Under the pieces are notes generated by a model. It was given only the letters and a program-made list of their open reading frames with translations, made no database searches and was not told the DNA's origin. Of a stretch of 64,000 bases of DNA, positions 36,179 through 44,492 are shown piece by piece (the first letter of the stretch is position 1; each line of letters begins with the position of its first letter). Source of the DNA: Natrialba sp. SSL1 (lineage in GTDB: Archaea; Halobacteriota; Halobacteria; Halobacteriales; Natrialbaceae); the NCBI RefSeq assembly GCF_001861355.1, contig NZ_MASN01000004.1, positions 124,001 through 188,000 of the forward strand, read 5' to 3'. The position numbers and the translations under genes are program-made.

Positions 36179-36568
36179 ATGGTCTCCCGCGATACACTCG
36201 TCCACATCGTCTCCGTCACGATCGGTCTCCTCGTCCTCGCACTGGTCGAATACACCGGAATCGGCCCCGAAACGGGTCCCGCGCCAGTCGCAGTGTTCCT
36301 CCTCTTTTACGGACTCGTCCTCGGCGGTGCACACTTCTACCTCGCACTCCGGGGCGAAGACGGACTGATCCCGGTCGAGGCACGGTGGCGCTACGTCGCG
36401 ACGCTCGTCGTCCTCCTCGCCGCCGGAGCGGCGATCTTCTACGGTGGCGGTCGCGCTATCGCGACAATCCCACTCGAGTCCCTTGGCTACATCGTGCTCG
36501 TCGTCACGCTGGCCGCCTATCTGGTCACCGAGTCCGTGTCTGGGTATCGTGCCTCCCGTCAGGGATGA
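36179..36568 (+). CDS. Small membrane protein of unknown function
   Basis: 129 residues with four hydrophobic helices (HIVSVTIGLLVLALVEYTGI, APVAVFLLFYGLVLGGAHFY, YVATLVVLLAAGAAIFYGGG, LGYIVLVVTLAAYLVTESV). The start ATG at 36179 begins MVSRDTLVH. I do not recognise the family. It is preceded by three 20-base-spaced repeats and is convergent with the LLM oxidoreductase gene. Confidence 0.65.
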   Translation: MVSRDTLVHIVSVTIGLLVLALVEYTGIGPETGPAPVAVFLLFYGLVLGGAHFYLALRGEDGLIPVEARWRYVATLVVLLAAGAAIFYGGGRAIATIPLESLGYIVLVVTLAAYLVTESVSGYRASRQG

Positions 36569-36606
36569 GCAACTGAATCTCCAGTTCTCGTCCGTCGTGG
36601 CCGGCG

Positions 36607-37614
36607 CTACCGGAACTGCGGCGCGACCTCCTCGCCGAGTCGGCGGACACAGTCGACCATTTCGTCGGTTCCGACACCCGGGTGCGCCGTCCGGAAGATG
36701 ACATGGATGTCGTCGCCGAGCGCATCACGGTAGGACTCGAGTTCCGCCGTCACCTGTTCGGGGGTGCCGAAGATGGCCTGCTCCTTCAGTTCCTGTTTTC
36801 GCTCGTCGTCGAGTTCGTCGACGGACTCGCCCGAGAAAATCTCTGCGTAGCGGCGCTGGATGTAGAAGTAGCCGTCGCGCATGGTCACCCAGGCATCCTC
36901 GCGGGAGTCGCCAACCCAGCCGTGCTGAAGGACGTAGACCGTGAACTCGCCGTCGATACCTTCTTCGTCGCGGACTCGGCGGATGTCCTCGACGCGCTTT
37001 CGCACGCCCTCGACGGACAGCGAGGAGGGCGCACACCAGCCCTCCCCAGTGCGAGCAGCGCGCCGCACGGCCGGTTTGGCTGCCCCGCCGAGCATGATCG
37101 GAACCGAGTCGCCGGTCGGCTTCGGCGTGATCGAGACATCTGTCGGGATGTCGTGGAAATTCGAGGTGTACTCGAGTTCCCCCGCACTCCAGGCACCGTC
37201 GAGAAACGAAACGAGGTCGGCGAGGCGTTCCGCGCGCTCTTCACGAGGGACACCGAAGATGTCGAACTCGTCGGGGTTCGAGCCGATTGCGAGGCCGAGG
37301 GTGAGTCGGCCGTCCGAGAGCAGGTCGACCGTTGCGGCGTCTTCCGCGAGGTGGATCGGGTCGTACAGCGGTCCGAGGGCGACACAGCTTCCGATTTCGA
37401 TTTCCTCGGTGTCGGCGGCCATCGCGCCGAGTGTCGGCATCGTCCCGGAGAGGTAGCCGTCCTCGGCGAAGTGGTGTTCGGAGACCCACGCGCTGTCGAG
37501 TCCGGCGGCTTCGGCTTCGCGTGTAACCGTCCGGAGTTCGTCGTACAGCGCGGCCATCTCGCGGTCGTCGTCCGGTCGCCGTTGGCCGGTGAAGAGGCCG
37601 GTGCCGAGTTTCAT
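36607..37614 (-). CDS. LLM class flavin/F420-dependent oxidoreductase
   Basis: 335 residues of the luciferase-like monooxygenase fold: MKLGTGLFTGQRRPDDD, AEAAGLDSAWVSEHHFAEDG, GSCVALGPLYDPIHLAEDAA and RLTLGLAIGSNPDEFDIFG. These enzymes use FMN or F420 to oxidise or monooxygenate small organic substrates. Haloarchaea make F420, so either cofactor is possible. Single gene; substrate unknown. Confidence 0.85.
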   Translation of the reverse strand: MKLGTGLFTGQRRPDDDREMAALYDELRTVTREAEAAGLDSAWVSEHHFAEDGYLSGTMPTLGAMAADTEEIEIGSCVALGPLYDPIHLAEDAATVDLLSDGRLTLGLAIGSNPDEFDIFGVPREERAERLADLVSFLDGAWSAGELEYTSNFHDIPTDVSITPKPTGDSVPIMLGGAAKPAVRRAARTGEGWCAPSSLSVEGVRKRVEDIRRVRDEEGIDGEFTVYVLQHGWVGDSREDAWVTMRDGYFYIQRRYAEIFSGESVDELDDERKQELKEQAIFGTPEQVTAELESYRDALGDDIHVIFRTAHPGVGTDEMVDCVRRLGEEVAPQFR

Positions 37615-37815
37615 ACGCCACCGTGTACGTGGACTAACTTAACCGTTGACACGAACTGCAACGATATGGGTCGTGCCGCAGGAACCGTGGGATTTGGTGA
37701 GCGCAACACGAGACAGTGGCACACCACGAAGTCAGTCACACACTCGAGTTGTGATTTTTGTCGAGTAGATCGTCCGCCGGGCAAAACAAAGGTCGGGAAC
37801 GTCGGAAAAGTGGGG

Positions 37816-38250
37816 TTATTGGACGTCGATCTCGCCACGCATCGTTTCCTGGTGCGGTCGGCAGACGTACTCGGCCATCTCGTCAGTTACCTCGTCGATC
37901 TCGAGCGTCTCGGTTTCTCCTTCCTCCGAGTTCGTGTCGGTTTCGTACTCGTCGACGACCTCGTCATCTTCGTCGACGATTTCGATGTTGTGCTCCGCCC
38001 CATCGATGTTCTCGAAGGTAATCTCATAGGCATCACCCTCGGTGAGAATCAGGGTTGGGTTCTCTTCGTCTTCGATCTCCTCGGGTTCGACGCCGACCCA
38101 GCCCTCGGTCAGTCCGTCGAACATGATCTCCGTCTCTGCTTCGATGGGTTCGTCGTCCTGTGCGCTCACAGTAGTGCCGAGGAACCCGATAGCGAGCGTT
38201 CCACCGGTCAGTTGCAACATTCTTCGCCGTGTACTCTCTCGGATCATCAC
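37816..38250 (-). CDS. Tat-exported blue-copper (cupredoxin) protein, halocyanin-like
   Basis: 144 residues. The N-terminus is a Tat signal (TRRRMLQLTGG, then a hydrophobic run to TVSAQ). The mature part is very acidic and ends with a cupredoxin copper site: His in GAEHNIEI and Cys-His-Met in YVCRPHQETMRG. It probably shuttles electrons outside the membrane. ATG 38250 and ATG 38247 are both possible starts. Confidence 0.82.
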   Translation of the reverse strand: MMIRESTRRRMLQLTGGTLAIGFLGTTVSAQDDEPIEAETEIMFDGLTEGWVGVEPEEIEDEENPTLILTEGDAYEITFENIDGAEHNIEIVDEDDEVVDEYETDTNSEEGETETLEIDEVTDEMAEYVCRPHQETMRGEIDVQ

Positions 38251-38327
38251 CGTTCTCTGGCTACCCGAGAGAACTTAACTAATTCATCAGATTTGTCGTA
38301 CTAATCAGACGTCCTGACATGCTCCGA

Positions 38328-39602
38328 TCAGTGGTCGATGACCGTAATCTCCTCAACCGGCCACTGGCTCAGGATTTCGACGCCGTTCTCGCGGACGACG
38401 ACCATCTCCTCGACGCGGACGCCCTGTCTGTCCGCCGGCTGCATCGTCTCGACGGCCATCGTCATCCCCTCCTCGATCTCGATCGGGTGATCCGGCGAGA
38501 GGCCGCGCCAGATCAGCGGCACCTCGTAGAGCTGGAGGCCAAGGCCGTGCGCCCAGTGATTCGTCGTCATCTCCCAGAACTCGTCGGCGTCGTACCAGTC
38601 CATATGCTCCCCCTCCTCGTCCGGGAACGCCTGGCAAATCTCATCGGTCGTCGCGCCGGGCTCGATGCGCTCGAGTACGTTGTACAGATCGTCCCGTGCT
38701 TTCTCGTAGGCGTCCTGCTGTGCCTGCGTTGGCTGGCCGATCGAGAAGGTGCGGTAGTAACACGATCGATAGCCGAGGTAGCCGATGTTGTAGAAGTCGG
38801 CGTAGACGAGGTCGCCCGGTCGGATTGCCCGGTCCGTGGTGTTCGCCTGATGTTTGGGCCACGTGTTCGGCCCCGAGGTGACGTAGCCGCCGCCGACGAA
38901 TGCACCGTGACGCCAGAGTTCGCGGACGGCTTCGCCCCAGACATCCGTCTCGCGCATTCCCGGTTTCGCGGTGTCTTTGATGGTCTGGAAGCCCGCTTCA
39001 CAGATCGCGGCAACCATCCGCAAACACTCGATCTCGTCTTCGGTCTTGATCTTCCGAGCGTCCTCCATTACCGCCTGTGCGGTGCCGACGTCGACATCGA
39101 CGCCGCGGTCCTCGAACGCCGAGACGAGACTCCCGTTGCCGATGTCGATTCCAAGCGTCTCGTCGGCGACGCCGTACTCTTCCATCGCGTCGTGAACCGT
39201 TTCGGCCATCTTCGAGCGCAGGAACTCGCGGGCCGAAGCACTACCGGACGCCCGCGGGACGTTTCCGAGCCCCGGACAGGCGTAGCGGATGTCGTGAAGC
39301 CACGGGCAGTTGAACCGCTGGTTACTCGCGTGATCCGCGGTATCCCAGTGGACGATATCGCCGTTTTCGGTAAGGAGGGTGTAGTGATCTGCGCCGCTGC
39401 CGCCGGTCATCGCCAGCCCAGTCACGTAGCGGATGTTCGGATCAGAGACGAGGAGCATGGCCCCGAGGTCGGTCTCCTGAAGGCGTTCGAGCGCCTTCGC
39501 TTTGCGCTCCTCGCGGAGGCGCTGGGTGTCGATGCGCTGCTCCCAGTCGACCGCCTGCGTTCCTCGAGTACCCTCCATAAACTGCCGGTCGTAGAACGAC
39601 AT
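38328..39602 (-). CDS. M24-fold (creatinase/aminopeptidase P-like) protein with an altered metal site
   Basis: About 424 residues (ATG 39602; 39617 also possible). The N-domain has MLLVSDPNIRYVTGL; the C-domain is the pita-bread fold. Of the five usual metal ligands, Asp in VYADFYN, His in NHWAHGLGLQLYEVPL, Glu in EEGMTMAVETMQP and Glu in GVRVEEMVVVRENG are recognisable. The second Asp of the GYxSDxxRT pattern is Cys (GYRSCYYRTF). Loss of a ligand is known in creatinase-type, non-peptidase members. It could be a creatinase, ectoine-hydrolase-like or DMSP-lyase (DddP)-like enzyme rather than a prolidase. Confidence 0.8.
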   Translation of the reverse strand: MSFYDRQFMEGTRGTQAVDWEQRIDTQRLREERKAKALERLQETDLGAMLLVSDPNIRYVTGLAMTGGSGADHYTLLTENGDIVHWDTADHASNQRFNCPWLHDIRYACPGLGNVPRASGSASAREFLRSKMAETVHDAMEEYGVADETLGIDIGNGSLVSAFEDRGVDVDVGTAQAVMEDARKIKTEDEIECLRMVAAICEAGFQTIKDTAKPGMRETDVWGEAVRELWRHGAFVGGGYVTSGPNTWPKHQANTTDRAIRPGDLVYADFYNIGYLGYRSCYYRTFSIGQPTQAQQDAYEKARDDLYNVLERIEPGATTDEICQAFPDEEGEHMDWYDADEFWEMTTNHWAHGLGLQLYEVPLIWRGLSPDHPIEIEEGMTMAVETMQPADRQGVRVEEMVVVRENGVEILSQWPVEEITVIDH

Positions 39603-39685
39603 GGATAGGTATCGCATTCACGCTGAGCGACATAAATCCCAGCGCCAGTTTGCGGTGCTATCGTATTGCGGTGTCCAAACTAGAG

Positions 39686-40846
39686 TTACGTCGGCAGTCG
39701 TCCCATCCGCTCGAGAACGGTGAGAACGACGATCAGCGCACCCAACAGGAGCGCACCGCCGGTGAACACCGCGTCGTAGGTGTAGCCCTGCTCGATGAGC
39801 GTCCCCACAGCTGAGGAGCCAAGCGCCTGTGTCGCCATCCAGAGGGAACTGAATACGGCATAGGCGCTCCCGCGCGTCGAGTCGGGAAGGGTATCGAGCA
39901 TAAACGTATCCACCGCGGGAAACAGCGAGTGGATGACGAAGCCGACGATCACGGAGATGAGGATCAACCCGACCAGACTCTCGACCATCGTCAGGACGAC
40001 CACGCTCACGGCGAAGACGCCGACGATACCGAGCAGGTACGGAATCTGCGGAAGCCTGTCGGCGAAGTCACCGCCGAAGTAGAAGGCGGGAACGCCGGTG
40101 GCAAAGACGATTGTGAGCATCAGCCCGGCTGCACGGTCCGAGAGGCCCTTCGACTGTATCATGTACAGTTCGTAGAAGTTGAACAGGCCTTGCCAGACGA
40201 ACACCGCGAAGCCGACGATGGCGAGCGCGGTGGCGATGAGCCGCCACTCCGAGAGCGCGCCAGCGACGAAGTTGCGATCCGCCTGTCCCGCACTCGGCAT
40301 TTCGGTCTCTCGGGCGACGAACCACGTGTAGATCGTGATGACGGCAGCACCGGCAGCAATCGCCCACAGCGAGAGTCGCCAGTCGACGAACAACGTAAGT
40401 GCGACGAACGGCGCAGCGACGACGGCCGCGATCTGGTTCGCAGCGCCGTGGATACCCATCACGCGGCCGATCCGCTCCGGATACAGTTCGCTCAGCAGTG
40501 GATTCGCCGAGACGAAGTAGACGCCCGAGGCGATTCCCATGAAGAACGCACCGACCATCAGGTGCTCGACGGTCGTCGCCGTTGCAGCGATTGCGGACGA
40601 CACCGCGAGAATCGAGCCGGAACTAATCACGACGTAGTGTCTGGGGACCTTCGTGAGAATCCAGCCGGTGGGCAAGCGCGGGGCCGCACTCCCGATCCAG
40701 GCGAGCGTGACGATGAGCCCTGCGGTCGCCTCGCCGATACCGAACTCGCTGATAAAGACATTGAGAAGGGGCGCAAAGACGATCCTGGCGAGGTTGATGA
40801 AGAAGACGAGAACGCACAGCGAGGTGAAGAGACGGGCCCTGGCCAT
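39686..40846 (-). CDS. MFS transporter
   Basis: 386 residues with 12 helices and MFS loops: GWILTKVPRHYVVISSGSIL after helix 2, ELYPERIGRVMGIHGAANQI, and a second-half VFATGVPAFYFGGDFADRLP. It lies 84 bases upstream of the M24-fold gene on the same strand and may import that enzyme's substrate. Substrate unknown. Confidence 0.82.
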   Translation of the reverse strand: MARARLFTSLCVLVFFINLARIVFAPLLNVFISEFGIGEATAGLIVTLAWIGSAAPRLPTGWILTKVPRHYVVISSGSILAVSSAIAATATTVEHLMVGAFFMGIASGVYFVSANPLLSELYPERIGRVMGIHGAANQIAAVVAAPFVALTLFVDWRLSLWAIAAGAAVITIYTWFVARETEMPSAGQADRNFVAGALSEWRLIATALAIVGFAVFVWQGLFNFYELYMIQSKGLSDRAAGLMLTIVFATGVPAFYFGGDFADRLPQIPYLLGIVGVFAVSVVVLTMVESLVGLILISVIVGFVIHSLFPAVDTFMLDTLPDSTRGSAYAVFSSLWMATQALGSSAVGTLIEQGYTYDAVFTGGALLLGALIVVLTVLERMGRLPT

Positions 40847-40974
40847 AGCCCGTATTTCAGACCGTGAATCTCAAGGCTTCCGGAACAGTTCTCGTTTGCC
40901 TGAACGTGTTTCACACACGAGTCGCTCGTCACATCGCCGTAGTAGCCAGAGTATGTCTCGAACAATCGGTCGAA

Positions 40975-41394
40975 CTACCGCCGCTCGTACTCCGGAGTTC
41001 GTTCTGTTTCGGATGAAGAAACGACACCCTGATCGCCATCATCACTGTCGGTGGTATCGCCATCAGTATCGGCGTCGCCATCGTCGCTCGAGAGCTCACG
41101 CCCAACTGCACGTTCCAACTCCGCTTCTGAGAGTTCTCCATCGACGTACTGGTCACGGAGATCCGCTACCGGGTCGTTCTCGTCGTCGGTCGCGTCCGTC
41201 AGCAGCGAGTCACCGAACAACACCAGAAGCGGGACTACTCCGACAAAGAAGACGATCGAGAACACCGCAGCGATGGCGGTGAAGCCAAACACACCGAGCA
41301 GCGAGATCGCCACGAGGAACGGGATCGAGGCGAGAAGAACTAAATCACCTACGTCCGCTATAACGCTGCTCGATGAGAGTCGTGAGAGCGCCAT
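40975..41394 (-). CDS. Membrane protein with SHOCT domain
   Basis: About 139 residues from ATG 41394. Two adjacent hydrophobic helices (LVLLASIPFLVAISLLGVFG, AVFSIVFFVGVVPLLVLFGD) are followed by a SHOCT motif, DPVADLRDQYVDGELSEAEL, and a very acidic tail. SHOCT segments are oligomerisation modules in many membrane proteins of unknown role. The longer reading from 41550 is Arg/Ser-rich and is not used. Confidence 0.7.
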   Translation of the reverse strand: MALSRLSSSSVIADVGDLVLLASIPFLVAISLLGVFGFTAIAAVFSIVFFVGVVPLLVLFGDSLLTDATDDENDPVADLRDQYVDGELSEAELERAVGRELSSDDGDADTDGDTTDSDDGDQGVVSSSETERTPEYERR

Positions 41395-41546
41395 GTCCTC
41401 ACGTGTGAGTACGCCGACGTGGCACATAAGTTCCTGGTGAGTCAGTCCGGTGTCTCCCCGTCTCCACTGCCCGATTCGTCCGCTCGCCGAGATGGACGCC
41501 CGCGAGACGGACGATCGCCGCAGTCGGCACCGTTGGAAGAAGCCGC

Positions 41547-43256
41547 TCACTCGTGTAAGCCACCAACCGACTCGTAGAACGACGACGACAGCGTCGCCGC
41601 CATATCTTCCTCGCGGTCGATCCGCACGTCGATCACGTGCGGCACGTCCGCCGCCTTGGCGGACTCGAGTACCCCCGCCAATTCACCAGGCTCGGTCACC
41701 CGCTTGCCGACCGCACCGAAGGCCTCGGCGATGCCGACGAAATCGGTGTCGTGGAACTCGACTCCCGCAATATCGCCGTCTGCGTGTTGCATCTGGCGAA
41801 CCATCCCGAGGCTGGTGTCGTTCAGGATGACGAACGTGGGCGCGACGCCGTACTCGACGGCGGTTTCGACGCTGTTCATCGTCATCGAGAAACCGCCGTC
41901 GCCGGCGACGGCGATCACGTCCGTTTCGTCGTCGGTTGCGAGCGCCGCAGACACCGCAGCGGGGTTGGCCCAGCCCATGCCACCGACGCCGCCACTGCCG
42001 AAGTAGGTGCGGACAGCGGGCGTCTGGAGGTAGTACAGCAGCCAGAAGCGGTTGTTCCCCGAGTCGGCGGTGACGATGGTGTCCTCGTCGACGACTGACT
42101 GGATGGCCTTCGCGGCGCGCTGGGGCTTGATCGGTGCCGAGTCGTCCGCACACTCGGGTGCGTCGAACCACTCGCGAGCCTCGGCGGCGCGCTCGAGTGC
42201 CCACCCGTTCGACGAGCCTCCCGAACCTGCCTCGGCGAGCACCGCGAGGCTCTCAGCGGCGTCGCCGATCAGGCCGACGTCTGCGGGGTAGACCCAGCCA
42301 GCGTTGCGCGTGTCGATATCGGCGTGAACGATCGTTTGCTCGTCGGGGCGGATGAACTCGGGGGCCTGCCAGTTGGTGTCCATCGGATTCAGCCGGCAGC
42401 CGACGACCAGCAGCGTGTCGGCCTCGCTGACGACGCGATTCGCACCTTCGTGACCGAAGGAACCGATAACGCCCGCCGCACGCTCGTCGGTTTCGGGGTA
42501 CGTCGACTTGCCGAGGTAGGACGTGACGACCGCACAGTCGTACGCCTCGGCGACCGCTGCGAGTTCGTCGTACGCCTGTGCGGCGTGGACGCCGTTGCCC
42601 GCAATGATCACCGGACGCTCGGCGGACTCGAGTACCTCCACTGCCGACGCGACATCGGACGCGGTCGGCGCGGCGTTCCACGTTCGTGCCTGCGCCGCTG
42701 CGTCCCAGAACGGCGGCGTCTGCTCTTGTGGGACGTCAGCGGTGATCGCGTTCCCGTCGAGCACGACCGCTGTCGGGCCAGGACGACCGGCGACGGCGTG
42801 TTTGAACGCCAGTTGCGTCGAGCGGATCGTTTCGACCGGCGTCCGCGGGAACCACCACTCCTTGCTCACACCGTCGAGAATATCCGGGAGGCTGAAGCCG
42901 CCGTAATCGCCGCGAGCCTGCTGGTACGGCGCAAGCGTCGAGTACTCGCCGCGCTCGGAGGCTTCGGTGAGGACGACCATCGGCGAGGAGGCGAGTCGGG
43001 CCTCCATCTGGCCGATCATGCCGATACTGCCAATCCACGGCCCCTGCCCGGTGAGGACGCCGGGAGCGCCGGTTAGCCGGCCGTACATCTCGGCCATCAC
43101 GCTCGCCTCGCGCTCGTCTCGCGGTCGGACGAGGTCGATATCGGCGTCGGGAACCGCCTCGAACAGTTCGATCACGCGGCCGCCGGGGTAGCCGAAGACG
43201 TACTCGACGCCGAGGTCCTCGAGTGTCTCGACGAGTGTGGCTGCTGTGGACGTCAT
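41547..43256 (-). CDS. Thiamine-diphosphate enzyme, acetolactate-synthase-like
   Basis: 569 residues in the three-domain layout of ThDP enzymes: the N-domain with GVEYVFGYPGGRVIELFEAV and the catalytic Glu in RDEREASVMAEMYGRLTG, a middle domain (SAERPVIIAGNGVHAAQAYD), and a C-domain with VAGDGGFSMTMNSVETAVEY plus LNDTSLGMVRQMQ for ThDP-magnesium. No regulatory subunit gene (ilvH) is adjacent, so a catabolic or unusual carboligase/decarboxylase is as likely as acetolactate synthase. Length is normal. Confidence 0.85.
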   Translation of the reverse strand: MTSTAATLVETLEDLGVEYVFGYPGGRVIELFEAVPDADIDLVRPRDEREASVMAEMYGRLTGAPGVLTGQGPWIGSIGMIGQMEARLASSPMVVLTEASERGEYSTLAPYQQARGDYGGFSLPDILDGVSKEWWFPRTPVETIRSTQLAFKHAVAGRPGPTAVVLDGNAITADVPQEQTPPFWDAAAQARTWNAAPTASDVASAVEVLESAERPVIIAGNGVHAAQAYDELAAVAEAYDCAVVTSYLGKSTYPETDERAAGVIGSFGHEGANRVVSEADTLLVVGCRLNPMDTNWQAPEFIRPDEQTIVHADIDTRNAGWVYPADVGLIGDAAESLAVLAEAGSGGSSNGWALERAAEAREWFDAPECADDSAPIKPQRAAKAIQSVVDEDTIVTADSGNNRFWLLYYLQTPAVRTYFGSGGVGGMGWANPAAVSAALATDDETDVIAVAGDGGFSMTMNSVETAVEYGVAPTFVILNDTSLGMVRQMQHADGDIAGVEFHDTDFVGIAEAFGAVGKRVTEPGELAGVLESAKAADVPHVIDVRIDREEDMAATLSSSFYESVGGLHE

Positions 43257-43413
43257 CTAGAACGGTTGTCCATTCCACCGCTCTTTGTTCTACCGGTGCG
43301 GTAGCTCGTACCACAGTAACAGGTGACAGTTCGGCTAGTTGGCACCACACCAAGTTTCCGGTGAATACGTCGAATAAAGGCCATAAGCGGCCCATATCAG
43401 GCGAAAACGATTG

Positions 43414-44388
43414 TCACTGCGTCGGCACACCGCCACCGTGACCAGACCCCCGTGACTCCGTCTCGCCGTCCGCAACCGGGACCGCAGACACCCGTCGGAA
43501 CACCGCTTCCGGGTCTCGATTCCAGTGCCAGTGCCACCGCGTTTTGGCGAGACACCGCAGTTTGCGAGCCGTCGACAGCGATGGAGGCGACGTGAGTACG
43601 TCGTACTCTTGGCCGCGAATAATCGCGTGATGTTCCGCGTAGAGGACTGCAGCGAGTAACACCGGTAACTGGCAATCGGCGGGGAGATACTGGATGCCGG
43701 CAACGCCCTCACGGTATCGTTTCTCTGCACGCTGGAGTTCCTCGCGCATCACCGACTCGAACGAGTGGCTGTGCTCGAGGCGCTCGATTTGCGCCTCGGA
43801 GACACCATACGTGTCGAGTGTCCGCTGTGGCAGATAGATCCGGTCACGCTCGACGATGTCCTCGCGAACGTCGCGCAGAAAGTTCGTCAACTGGAACGCC
43901 TCGCCGAGCGCGATGGCATGCGGGAGCGCGGCGTCCTCCAGTTCGGGTTCCATGTCCATGATCGCGGTCATCATCACGCCGACTGCCGCCGCCGAGCCGC
44001 GCATGTACGACTCGAGTTGCTCGTACGTTTCGTACCGGCTCGTCGTGATGTCCGACGCCATCGCGTCGATGAAGACGTCGACCTCCTCGTCCGCGATTTC
44101 AGCTGCATCTTTCAACTCGGCAAAGGCCGCAAGAACTGGATCGTCGGCATCGACCTCGCCGAGCGCCTGAGCGCGGAGGGACTCGAGTTCGGCGCGCTGC
44201 TCGGCCGGCGGCATCCCGGCGGCGTCGTCGACGACTTCGTCCGCGATGCGAAAGAATCCGTAGAGGACGTGCGTTGCGTGGCGAACACGTGAGGGGAGGA
44301 ACCTGGTCGCGAGGTAGAACGTCTTCCCGGTTCGCTTCTGGATCGCCTTCGCCTTGTCCGAGTCGATGTGGCCCTGGTGCAGGTGCAT
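43414..44388 (-). CDS. crtB: Phytoene/squalene synthase
   Basis: The 324-residue protein has both Asp-rich motifs that bind prenyl diphosphate-magnesium: DEVVDDAAG (first) and NFLRDVREDIVERDRIYL (second). It condenses two prenyl diphosphates head to head at the membrane; in haloarchaea the product is usually phytoene for bacterioruberin or retinal. The gene lies 104 bases downstream of a Bat-like regulator on the same strand, which recalls the crtB1-bat arrangement in Halobacterium. A squalene synthase role cannot be excluded from motifs alone. Confidence 0.87.
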   Translation of the reverse strand: MHLHQGHIDSDKAKAIQKRTGKTFYLATRFLPSRVRHATHVLYGFFRIADEVVDDAAGMPPAEQRAELESLRAQALGEVDADDPVLAAFAELKDAAEIADEEVDVFIDAMASDITTSRYETYEQLESYMRGSAAAVGVMMTAIMDMEPELEDAALPHAIALGEAFQLTNFLRDVREDIVERDRIYLPQRTLDTYGVSEAQIERLEHSHSFESVMREELQRAEKRYREGVAGIQYLPADCQLPVLLAAVLYAEHHAIIRGQEYDVLTSPPSLSTARKLRCLAKTRWHWHWNRDPEAVFRRVSAVPVADGETESRGSGHGGGVPTQ

Positions 44389-44492
44389 TCTCTCTCCGCT
44401 GACGCAACGGTGGTCGTCAGGTGACAGGTCTAGCCGAGAGAGAGATAAAACAGCTGACCCACACTAGTGTGGTCCCGGCTCCGGCTCGCCCT

